Made by a program: the position numbers and the translations under genes. A stretch of DNA of 8,197 bases from Cryomorphaceae bacterium (GTDB lineage Bacteria > Bacteroidota > Bacteroidia > Flavobacteriales > Schleiferiaceae). Each line of letters opens with the position of its first letter. The stretch's first letter is position 1. This document shows positions 1-6,004 of this stretch, piece by piece. The stretch covers positions 1 through 8,197 of the forward strand of contig JACESW010000048.1 in assembly GCA_013911625.1 (NCBI GenBank), in the 5' to 3' direction. The notes below the pieces were generated by a model. That model was given only the letters and a program-made list of their open reading frames with translations. It was not told the origin of the DNA and did no database searches.

Positions 1-757
1 CTTCGATGTATGGCTTTACTAATCTTGCTGTGAGTTCGGCGTCTTCCGAAAAGTTACCACTAATTCTCGCCCAGCGTGGTTCAGTGGCTAAATCAATCTG
101 AGGGTGTAGCGATTCACGGATACCAACCGCTAGATATTCTTTACGAACCACCTCTGCAAATTCACGTACCAGGTTTTCATCTCCAATAGCCGCAAATCCT
201 GGCATTTCACAGAACTGCGAGAAATTGGTGGCTGCCATTGAAAAAATACTATTGCTAAAATGGTGTCTTGGGTCCGAGGCAATGGTTACCGGGATGCCCA
301 ACCTGCTTTCTTCTGCCAGCAATTGTACATTGTTGTACCAGTTGGCAACTACCGTTAAATCTGTCGGTAATGACCAAACGTTGAAATGGCGGATTTCCTT
401 ACCGGTCATTGTTGCTCCGATGCTTGGCATACGTGCCGCAGGACCTTCTACTTCTTTCGTGCTCATTGGGTCGCCCGTGCCACTTACTCCTGTCCCTGGG
501 ATCCACATCATTCCCACTTTCTCGGCAACGGACATCTGTCCAATAAGATCAGTGATTCGGTCCTCAGTACTTACGCGAGCATCTTCGTAAGGATCCAAGG
601 CGCCATTGGCATTGAGGTCGCGGAATTTTAGTCCATCAACTTCAATAACAGCTTTTGACTTTTGTTCAGTCAATAGGGTCAGTTTAAGCTGAGTGTCAGT
701 GTTGCAGCCTATTGTAAGGATTGACAATAAGAGTAGCTGGGAAAAGAATTTTATCAT
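1..757 (-). CDS. Glycoside hydrolase family 3 beta-glucosidase-like lipoprotein, N-terminal part (3' end beyond left edge)
   Basis: Reading leftward from the ATG at 757-755 gives 252 open codons that run off the left edge. The protein starts with a lipoprotein signal peptide: MIK, a Leu/Ile-rich core, then T-I-G-C with the lipidated Cys at residue 18, so it is probably exported and membrane anchored. Residues 47-59 hold an Asp/Asn-rich, EF-hand-like loop (DLNANGALDPYED) common in Bacteroidota GH3 enzymes. The GH3 N-terminal barrel follows: RVSTEDRITDLIGQMSVAEK at 61-80, IPVTIASDPRHHF at 155-167, and the PQIDLATEPRWARISGNFSE block at 219-238, which matches the family's D-x-P-RW-R-x-x-E-x-F-x-ED region. 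The family hydrolyses terminal beta-linked sugars from oligosaccharides or glycosides; the exact substrate cannot be told. The catalytic Asp nucleophile lies further on, outside the window, so activity cannot be judged. It lies 101 bp behind menB on the same strand, with a hairpin between them, so it is probably a separate unit. Confidence 0.92.
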   Translation of the reverse strand, partial: MIKFFSQLLLLSILTIGCNTDTQLKLTLLTEQKSKAVIEVDGLKFRDLNANGALDPYEDARVSTEDRITDLIGQMSVAEKVGMMWIPGTGVSGTGDPMSTKEVEGPAARMPSIGATMTGKEIRHFNVWSLPTDLTVVANWYNNVQLLAEESRLGIPVTIASDPRHHFSNSIFSMAATNFSQFCEMPGFAAIGDENLVREFAEVVRKEYLAVGIRESLHPQIDLATEPRWARISGNFSEDAELTARLVKPYIE

Positions 758-837
758 GTATCATTCAAAATCTTAGGTTAGTATACGGAGCATTAAGCAG
801 GGGTAGATGCTTGCTTTGCCTAAGATAATAACTTTTA

Positions 838-862
838 TTAATGTGTCTTGATGACACATTAA
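838..862 (-). terminator. Perfect 10-bp stem-loop over the menB stop codon, possible terminator
   Basis: Arms 838-847 (TTAATGTGTC) and 853-862 (GACACATTAA) are exact reverse complements with a 5-nt loop. The menB stop codon (859-861) lies inside the stem. On the menB transcript the hairpin is followed by TAAAAGTTATTATC, which is AU-rich but not a clean U-tract. It may end menB transcription, protect the 3' end, or be a protein-binding palindrome ahead of the GH3 gene. The inverted repeat is certain; its role is inferred. Confidence 0.5.
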
Positions 863-1701
863 GGAAACTTCGGAAACTTAGAGAAGTCTCTAGGTCGTTT
901 TTCTAGAAAGGCATTGCGGCCTTCAACGGCTTCATCCGTACCGTAGGCCAAGCGCGTGGCCTCTCCAGCGTACACTTGTTGACCAACCAACCCGTCGTCG
1001 ATAAGGTTGAACCCAAACTTCAACATCTTGATGGCCGTGGGGCTTTTAGTCATAATCTCTTGCGCCCAGTCGTAAGCTGTCTGTTCTAGTTCTTCATGTG
1101 GCACTACCTTGTTTACCATACCCATCTCGTAGGCTTCTTGTGCAGAATATTCTGCACCTAAGAAGAAGATTTCTCGTGCTCTTTTTTGACCCACTTGGCG
1201 TGCGAGGTAAGCTGAGCCAAATCCGCCGTCGAAGCTTGCTACATCTGCATCGGTTTGCTTAAAGATGGCGTGTTCTTTTGAGGCTATGGTCATATCACAT
1301 ACTACATGCAGACTATGGCCACCGCCAACTGCCCAACCCGGTACTACGGCTATGACTACCTTATTCATGAATCGGATCTGACGTTGAACATCCAGGATGT
1401 TGAACCTATTGATGCCGTTCTCACCTTTGTATCCAGTGGTTGAACGAACGCGTTGGTCGCCGCCAGAGCAGAATGCCCAGCCGCCGTCTTTCGGCGACGG
1501 TCCCTCACCAGTGATAAGTACAACCCCAATTTCCTGGCTCTCGTGGCACAGGATGAGTGCCTCCCAAAGCTCGTCTACGGTCTTTGGAGTAAATGCGTTG
1601 CGCACCTCAGGACGATTGAACGCAATGCGTGCGACGCCGTTAAGCTGCTTAAATGTGATTTCCTCGTATTCCTTGACGGTTTGCCATTCTAGTTGGGCCA
1701 T
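859..1701 (-). CDS. menB: 1,4-dihydroxy-2-naphthoyl-CoA synthase (MenB), type II
   Basis: This cytoplasmic crotonase-fold enzyme closes the ring of o-succinylbenzoyl-CoA to give 1,4-dihydroxy-2-naphthoyl-CoA in menaquinone synthesis. At 280 residues it has the usual family length. Visible marks are the oxyanion-hole segment GGWAFCSGGDQRVRS (73-87), the lid Tyr (YKGENG, 91-96), PGWAVGGGHSLHVVCDMTIA (121-140), QTDADVASFDGG (149-160) and the C-terminal EGRNAFLEKRPRDFSKF (260-276). Asp151 in the QTD motif sits where bicarbonate-dependent type I enzymes such as E. coli MenB have Gly. This places it with type II enzymes such as that of Mycobacterium tuberculosis, which use the Asp carboxylate instead of bound bicarbonate. 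The ATG at 1701 gives a natural N-terminus, and a -7 promoter box lies about 34 bp upstream. No other men gene is in the window. It is divergent from the small basic gene at 1774. Confidence 0.97.
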   Translation of the reverse strand: MAQLEWQTVKEYEEITFKQLNGVARIAFNRPEVRNAFTPKTVDELWEALILCHESQEIGVVLITGEGPSPKDGGWAFCSGGDQRVRSTTGYKGENGINRFNILDVQRQIRFMNKVVIAVVPGWAVGGGHSLHVVCDMTIASKEHAIFKQTDADVASFDGGFGSAYLARQVGQKRAREIFFLGAEYSAQEAYEMGMVNKVVPHEELEQTAYDWAQEIMTKSPTAIKMLKFGFNLIDDGLVGQQVYAGEATRLAYGTDEAVEGRNAFLEKRPRDFSKFPKFP

Positions 1702-1734
1702 GGTCCAATTCTTTTAGGTGTGTATGAACATTAA

Positions 1735-1742
1735 CAAAGGTA
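1735..1742 (-). promoter_or_regulatory. Bacteroidota-type -7 box, probable menB promoter
   Basis: The minus strand reads TACCTTTG, an exact match to the Bacteroidota sigma-ABfr -7 consensus TAnnTTTG. It lies in the 72-bp gap between the divergent menB and small basic gene. A transcript starting about 6 bases downstream would have a leader of roughly 28 nt before the menB ATG. No good TTTG or TTG -33 element stands about 19 bases upstream, so the call rests on the -7 box and its position. Confidence 0.45.
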
Positions 1743-1773
1743 CTATGTAATAGTTGATAGCAGAATATTTGAA

Positions 1774-1977
1774 ATGAAACGCACCCAGATTCAGGATTTT
1801 GAAAAAATCGACCAAGCGAAAGACCTTGACGATATCGTGAAAGACAAACGCACAGGCAAAAGAGCTAACAAGAAAAAAGCGAAGCGTCGCAACCGTCATT
1901 ACGGAAGGACGCTTCTCAAGCATTTCAAAGAAAATTACGAGGGTATAACCCCGGAAGATCAGAACCAGGCAGTTTAG
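1774..1977 (+). CDS. Small, very basic protein of unknown function
   Basis: This 67-residue protein starts at ATG 1774 and ends at TAG 1975-1977. The N-terminal third is acidic/mixed and probably helical (IQDFEKIDQAKDLDD, residues 6-20). It is followed by a dense Lys/Arg run (KDKRTGKRANKKKAKRRNRH, 23-42), then YGRTLLKHFKENYEG and a polar tail. It has no signal peptide or membrane segment. The basic core would suit binding of RNA, DNA or the ribosome, but no named domain is recognised. It is the only plus-strand gene in the window: divergent from menB with 72 bp between starts, and convergent with the membrane protein gene, overlapping it by 4 bp at the stops. Support for its being real is the ATG, the low-complexity-free N-terminal helix and its exact fit between neighbours. 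The opposing frame (1714-1923, minus) is a Phe/Val-rich mirror of the Lys codons. Function is unknown. Confidence 0.72.
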   Translation: MKRTQIQDFEKIDQAKDLDDIVKDKRTGKRANKKKAKRRNRHYGRTLLKHFKENYEGITPEDQNQAV

Positions 1978-2420
1978 TCGACGAACATGCCCATCCCAGC
2001 GCCAACACCGGCAAAGATGAAGAACAGTAGATACAGGCTGATAAATACAATCGCTGTAACACCATAAAATTTAAAGGTTGATTTTAGGTTACCCATGGCT
2101 GCTTCGAGTTCATCCGAATCCTTTTTATAGAGTGCTCTATTTGACTTTTCGCTAAACCTAAACAGGTACAGTGAGGGGAAGAAATAAAGGAGTGCCATCA
2201 GTAGGTAAAGCACAGTAAACGCGATCCCTCCGGCGCCTATCATTCCTGAGAACATGGAACCGGCGAAAATGGCCATGATGGCAATTAATCCCGCTCCAAT
2301 AAAGCCGAGGATGGCTAGGAATTGGGCCCATTTTCTCGTTTCATTGATATAGCCAGCTGCCATATCTGTAATGGTTAATTCTTGTTTTGGTTGCTGGTTC
2401 GGTGTGTTTTCAGTTTCCAT
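1974..2420 (-). CDS. Small three-helix membrane protein (DUF5362-like), unknown function
   Basis: This 148-residue integral membrane protein has a polar N-terminus of about 30 residues (ENTPNQQPKQELTITDMAAG, residues 3-22), then three likely transmembrane helices at about 33-55, 63-87 and 118-140. Between the second and third is a charged loop (RFSEKSNRALYKKDSDELEA, 88-107) followed by AAMGNLKSTFKFYG. The pattern of an aromatic-rich helix, then FSEKSNRAL, an acidic helix, NLKSxFKFYG and a last helix is typical of a family of small Bacteroidota membrane proteins annotated as DUF5362. The family name is from memory and is not certain. It starts 9 bp after the DUF2200 gene ends, so the two are probably co-transcribed. 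Its TAA (1976-1974) overlaps the TAG of the convergent small basic gene, leaving no room for a separate terminator. Confidence 0.85.
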   Translation of the reverse strand: METENTPNQQPKQELTITDMAAGYINETRKWAQFLAILGFIGAGLIAIMAIFAGSMFSGMIGAGGIAFTVLYLLMALLYFFPSLYLFRFSEKSNRALYKKDSDELEAAMGNLKSTFKFYGVTAIVFISLYLLFFIFAGVGAGMGMFVD

Positions 2421-2429
2421 ATAGAGTGT

Positions 2430-2795
2430 TTATTGAGTTCTAAGGATTTTTTCTATTTTCTTGCCTCTGGCTAACTCGTCTACGAGCTTGTCCATGTAGC
2501 GACATTCACGGGTCAGCTTTGTCTCGATCTCTTGGATTTTATACCCACAGATGCTACCGGTGATTAAGGAGGCATTCGGGTGTATGGTGGCTTTCTCAAA
2601 GAATTCCTTGAAGGTAGCTTTGCGCTCTATCATCTCCCTGAGCTGGGCTTCATCAAAGCCGGTGAGCCAATGGAGCACTTCGTGTAGTTCATCTAGACTG
2701 CGTCCTTTTTTCTGGACTTTGGTAACGTAGTGAGGATATATTCCCGCAAAGGTCAATGCCGCGACGCGTGCATCGTGTTCAGGAGTAGTGGCCAT
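2430..2795 (-). CDS. DUF2200 domain protein
   Basis: This 121-residue soluble protein consists almost wholly of one DUF2200 domain. Matching family features are the N-terminal FAGIYPHYVTKVQKKGRSLD (residues 16-35), the LHWLTGFDE segment (41-49), NASLITGSICGYKIQEIE (74-91) and the C-terminal YMDKLVDELARGKKIEKILR (100-119). The family is widespread in bacteria and has no settled function. There is no signal peptide, so it is cytoplasmic. The ATG at 2795 fits where family members begin. It is 64 bp downstream of the flavoprotein gene on the same strand and 9 bp upstream of the membrane protein gene. It could be read from either its own or the upstream promoter. Confidence 0.9.
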   Translation of the reverse strand: MATTPEHDARVAALTFAGIYPHYVTKVQKKGRSLDELHEVLHWLTGFDEAQLREMIERKATFKEFFEKATIHPNASLITGSICGYKIQEIETKLTRECRYMDKLVDELARGKKIEKILRTQ

Positions 2796-2859
2796 GGCGA
2801 TTTAATGTTTTACAGCCAAAAGATACGACCAAAAAATATTTATCCTTAAAGAAGTAGTT

Positions 2860-4095
2860 CTAGAGGAAGATTCCAGATTTACGCTCGAGCAATCCTTGCG
2901 CGGCTAATCGACCGCTTTCCATCGCAGCATTTAAGGAGCCATTGTACAGCACATCTCCAGCGAGAAATACATTTTCCATGAGCATACTTTCACTCGGTTC
3001 TGCGGTCATTTTCAGATTGCCCAGATCGGGAAGTGCTTGCTCAATATGGAAGTTACCGATGTGGGTTATAGCGCCTACACCGCAGTATTCGCGTATCTCG
3101 TCTTGAACCTTAGCTGTAATTTCTTTTTCACTTTTGCCGTTAAATTCTAGGACAGTCGCTGATAGTATTTGTCGGCCAATAGTATCGGTATAGCCGTAGA
3201 GATTATTGATGAGTTTTTCGGGATCAGCAATTAATCCAATCGTTTCCTTTGGTAGGTTAGAGCCGTCGATTTCAAAATACAGGCACATGCAAGATTTCCA
3301 ATCCGTTCCTTGTCCCGACATATTGGAGATTAGTGAAGAAGCGTCCGCAGTGACAATCACGCCACCATGGCCCAATTCTTCCTTTGTTTTTAGAACGATT
3401 TTATCGCTGGTAACATTACTTACCTCCGCCCCAAAATGGAATTCCGTGGTCTTTAGTTTGTTTGTAAGTTGCTCGCTAATTGCACCTATTCCCGCCGAAG
3501 GGATGGTGGCATAGCCTTCACCAAACATCTTGTAGACAAATTCAAACATACGGCTTGAAGTGCGCAGCTCTGGTTCCAAGAAGATGCCCGCAAAAAAGGG
3601 TTTGAAGAATCGGTCAATGATAACATCTGAAAACCCAAAATTCCTGAGATACTCTAATGTGGTTACCTCTTCATCAGCAAAGATTTCATCGATGGATTTA
3701 CGCTTCATTCTTGCATTGAGACGAAGCACTTTTATTTTATCCCCGATGCTGCCAATCTTCGCAGTGACGGTTGGGATGAGCATTTTGAAATCTCTTAAGG
3801 GATCGCCAATCACATAACGTCTTTCGTCCACATAAATCTGTGCCCCTGAGGCCAAGCGTCGAAGATCAAGTGCATCATAGTCCAGGTATTTTTTTGCCAT
3901 CGGGTAGCCGTCGAGCAATACCTGAAAACCGATATCTAGGTGGTGATCGCCCATAGATACTGTGCGTACACGTCCACCTACACTATTAGATTTTTCTAAA
4001 ACAATAGGAGTATAGCCCGCCTTTTCTAGTTCAAAGGCAGCAATGAGACCGCTAATACCAGCGCCAACAATGTATACGGTTTCTTTCGATTCCAT
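2860..4095 (-). CDS. FAD-dependent oxidoreductase, amine-oxidase/phytoene-desaturase-like
   Basis: This 411-residue flavoprotein has an N-terminal Rossmann FAD site, VYIVGAGISGLIAAFELEKA (7-26, Gly11-x-Gly13-x-x-Gly16), closed by an acidic Glu at the end of beta-2 (IVLEKS, 31-36). The flavin-contact motif VGGRVRT follows at 39-45. The C-terminal FAD-binding block is NVFLAGDVLYNGSLNAAMES (375-394), continuing GRLAA. This architecture is that of the flavin amine oxidase family, which also holds protoporphyrinogen oxidases, phytoene desaturases and related enzymes. At 411 residues it is shorter than classic carotenoid desaturases (about 490), and its middle gives no clear substrate clue. No carotenoid or haem gene is in the window, so the substrate is unassigned. 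No signal peptide is seen. It lies 82 bp behind the deacetylase gene, and that gap carries unusual overlapping inverted repeats that may control it. Confidence 0.9.
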   Translation of the reverse strand: MESKETVYIVGAGISGLIAAFELEKAGYTPIVLEKSNSVGGRVRTVSMGDHHLDIGFQVLLDGYPMAKKYLDYDALDLRRLASGAQIYVDERRYVIGDPLRDFKMLIPTVTAKIGSIGDKIKVLRLNARMKRKSIDEIFADEEVTTLEYLRNFGFSDVIIDRFFKPFFAGIFLEPELRTSSRMFEFVYKMFGEGYATIPSAGIGAISEQLTNKLKTTEFHFGAEVSNVTSDKIVLKTKEELGHGGVIVTADASSLISNMSGQGTDWKSCMCLYFEIDGSNLPKETIGLIADPEKLINNLYGYTDTIGRQILSATVLEFNGKSEKEITAKVQDEIREYCGVGAITHIGNFHIEQALPDLGNLKMTAEPSESMLMENVFLAGDVLYNGSLNAAMESGRLAAQGLLERKSGIFL

Positions 4096-4154
4096 GGCAG
4101 TTACTCTTAAGGGTATAAAGAGTAAACGGCTAGAATTCGAATAAGTTTACTGCC
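4096..4154 (-). promoter_or_regulatory. Overlapping inverted repeats upstream of the flavoprotein gene
   Basis: In the 82-bp gap before the ATG at 4095 there are three related arms. TTACTCTT (4101-4108) is an exact inverted match to AAGAGTAA (4118-4125). AGTAAAC (4121-4127), which overlaps that second arm, is an exact inverted match to GTTTACT (4145-4151). The outer ends GGCAGT (4096-4101) and ACTGCC (4149-4154) also pair. The middle arm can therefore pair with only one partner at a time. This could be an operator with repeated TTTACT-like half-sites, or a leader RNA with alternative folds ending against the start codon. The pairing is seen directly; the role is inferred. Confidence 0.45.
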
Positions 4155-4177
4155 AAGAAAGTAAGTCGCCTTTTTTG

Positions 4178-5065
4178 CTAAAACGCTCTAGTTTGCCCAG
4201 GTTTTAGCTTCATTGTTTGATTACCGTGCTTTATCCAAATAGTAATCCTTGAATTAGGGTTTCTAACTTCGTTTATATCCCATTCTAAATCACGAATTGC
4301 GAGAATATATTCAGTGAATTCGCGATGTCCCACCGACCAAATGTCTTCGGCCTTACCCATTGCCTCGCAAAACTTGATCATGTTATTCCATCGAGTAGAG
4401 TCACCAAATTCCCAAGAATGCCCCCACACATAGAGAAGCTTTAAATCATCACTTTTGAGATTTATGTACTTTTCTGAATGTTCGAGCACCCTACTATCAT
4501 GGGTTGTGGGTGGCCAAAACAAGAATTGGTCTGAATCTGGGATGCTATAAGTATGGGTATCGTCAATAGTACGGCCGTTAATAAAACCTAATTCTCTTGC
4601 GAGTTCACCAATAATTGTATCTGTTTTTCCGAAAGGATAAGCCATGCTTTTCACATCAATATTTTTGTCTTGAAAATAGCTTATATCCTCGGCGAGCTCT
4701 TTGCGAACCTCGTCGATAGAGACGGTGGTAAAGTCTTTGTGGTATTGACCATGAGCAGCTATTTCATGGTTCTTGTAAATTACATCTAGAGAATCTGTTG
4801 GGACATAATGTTGGTATACAGTATCTCCATTAGCCAAAGGCCAACCCTTTATTGTTCCAATATATCCAGAATTTAGATTAAACGTACCAATTAGTTTGTG
4901 TTCGTCGAAAAGCGACGCAAGTTCCACATCTTGAATAGTTCCATCGTCATAACTTAAGATTAGTGCTTTTTGAAAGCCTCCCGGGTAGGTTATAATTGGT
5001 GAAGTCTTATTCTGTGGCATGCAAGAAGCCAACAAATAAAGAATGAGTATCGGTGTGTACTTCAT
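4178..5065 (-). CDS. Polysaccharide deacetylase-family lipoprotein (carbohydrate esterase 4-like)
   Basis: This 295-residue protein has a clear lipoprotein signal: MKY, a hydrophobic core, then L-A-S-C with the lipidated Cys at 15. It should therefore act on the periplasmic side or surface. The NodB-homology fold shows motif 1 SYDDG (38-42; catalytic-base and metal Asp40/Asp41), motif 2 HGQYH (105-109; metal His105 and His109), a motif 3-like YPFG (143-146) and a late GHSWEFG with His216 as probable catalytic His. The family removes acetyl groups from N-acetylated sugars such as peptidoglycan, chitin oligomers or capsular polymers; the substrate here is unknown. In motif 3 the usual Arg is replaced (A-Y-P-F-G), as in some deacetylase subfamilies. 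Its ATG (5065-5063) shares one base with the kdsD stop (5067-5065), which gives a TAATG junction and implies translational coupling. The placement suggests an LPS or envelope polysaccharide role, by inference only. Confidence 0.88.
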   Translation of the reverse strand: MKYTPILILYLLASCMPQNKTSPIITYPGGFQKALILSYDDGTIQDVELASLFDEHKLIGTFNLNSGYIGTIKGWPLANGDTVYQHYVPTDSLDVIYKNHEIAAHGQYHKDFTTVSIDEVRKELAEDISYFQDKNIDVKSMAYPFGKTDTIIGELARELGFINGRTIDDTHTYSIPDSDQFLFWPPTTHDSRVLEHSEKYINLKSDDLKLLYVWGHSWEFGDSTRWNNMIKFCEAMGKAEDIWSVGHREFTEYILAIRDLEWDINEVRNPNSRITIWIKHGNQTMKLKPGQTRAF

Positions 5066-6000
5066 TACCCGTTGTGGATATCGTAGAATTGGACCACACC
5101 TTTTAGTTCATTTGGTGAGCCAACGAGCACAGAAACGATCTTCTTTTCACGGAATAATTGATCCATCTCGTGAAGCCCTGTTTGAGGTTCAATGAATATT
5201 GGATTTTTTGAGCCCATTTGCTCGGCCACAAGATTGCCGGAATCTTTAGCATTTTCCATGGCTCGGCGAATATCTCCATCGGTAATTATTCCCAACACAT
5301 CATTTCTGCTCCCAATGCAAGCAAGCCCTAGACGACCTTCAGAAATTTTCAAAAGTACTTCCTGCAGTGAATCTGTAGGTTTAACGAATGGAACCTCAGT
5401 AATCATGAGATCTTTAGCCTTCGTCAGTAAACTCTTGCCCAAGGTTCCCCCTGGGTGTAGCGCAGCAAACTCTTCTTCGGAGAAACCGGACAGCTCCATA
5501 ACGGTAGCACAAATAGCATCGCCAATCACTAGGGCAGCGGTGGTGCTTGTTGTAGGTGCTAAATTCAGCGGGCAGATCTCCTTGTCCACCTTGCACTCAA
5601 GGTGCACCTTAGAATAACTTGCCAAGGTACTATTGTGGTCGTTGGACATCCCAATGACGCTCTTTGATTTGCTGTATTTTAAGAGGTTGATGAGCTCAGC
5701 CGTTTCCCCTGAATTTGAGAATGCGAACAATACATCGGCGGCTTCTATCATTCCTAGGTCACCGTGGTATGCTTCGCCCGGATGGACAAAGAAAGAAGGC
5801 ACACCGGTTGATGAAAAGGTAGCAGCTAGCTTGCGCGCAATGATACCGCTCTTACCCATTCCCGTAAAGATGAGCTTCCCTTTGCATTCCATGATTATTT
5901 CTACCACCGACTCGTAGTCGTTGGTGTCGTTCTGTGCTAAATCTAGAATAGATTTTGCCTGTGCTTCAATGGACGCTATGGTTCTGTTGTTGATGCTCAT
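5065..6000 (-). CDS. kdsD: D-arabinose-5-phosphate isomerase (KdsD/KpsF/GutQ family)
   Basis: This cytoplasmic enzyme interconverts D-ribulose-5-phosphate and D-arabinose-5-phosphate, the first step toward Kdo. The 311 residues form an N-terminal SIS sugar-isomerase domain (about 38-170) with GMGKSG (47-52), FFVHPGEAYHGDLGMI (70-85), SNSGETAEL (95-103) and LAPTTSTTAALVIGDA (147-162), then HPGGTLG (182-188). Two CBS domains follow at about 198-248 and 263-310 (the first ending with GIITDGDIRRAME). Lys50, Glu102, Glu141 and His182 line up with the residues known as important in E. coli KdsD (Lys59, Glu111, Glu152, His193), with nearly identical spacing. The upstream kdsA stop is only 4 bp away, and the deacetylase start overlaps its stop. 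Pairing with kdsA supports biosynthetic KdsD over a sugar-alcohol (GutQ) role. Confidence 0.96.
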   Translation of the reverse strand: MSINNRTIASIEAQAKSILDLAQNDTNDYESVVEIIMECKGKLIFTGMGKSGIIARKLAATFSSTGVPSFFVHPGEAYHGDLGMIEAADVLFAFSNSGETAELINLLKYSKSKSVIGMSNDHNSTLASYSKVHLECKVDKEICPLNLAPTTSTTAALVIGDAICATVMELSGFSEEEFAALHPGGTLGKSLLTKAKDLMITEVPFVKPTDSLQEVLLKISEGRLGLACIGSRNDVLGIITDGDIRRAMENAKDSGNLVAEQMGSKNPIFIEPQTGLHEMDQLFREKKIVSVLVGSPNELKGVVQFYDIHNG

Positions 6001-6004
6001 GGCT

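Noticed and set aside
225..631. Plus-strand open frames across the GH3 region
   Set aside because: They are antisense to a clear GH3 coding frame that is open over the whole 757 bp.
785..815. Short inverted repeats AAGCA/TGCTT before the GH3 gene
   Set aside because: Five-base arms are expected by chance in this length, and no promoter match lies nearby.
1764..1771. AATATTTG as a -7 box for the small basic gene
   Set aside because: The first base mismatches, and it lies 3 bp from the ATG, which would leave no transcribed start codon.
1714..1923. Minus-strand reading frame of 69 residues opposite the small basic gene
   Set aside because: Its Phe/Val-rich composition is the mirror of Lys/Asp codons on the other strand. 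It also overlaps the menB promoter region and has no family likeness.
2816..2825. TATCTTTTG upstream of the DUF2200 gene as a -7 box
   Set aside because: It has one base too many between TA and TTTG and no -33 element at proper distance.
5414..5596. Second minus-strand frame inside kdsD
   Set aside because: It is a +1 shadow of the KdsD frame, which is intact with all motifs; no frameshift is needed.
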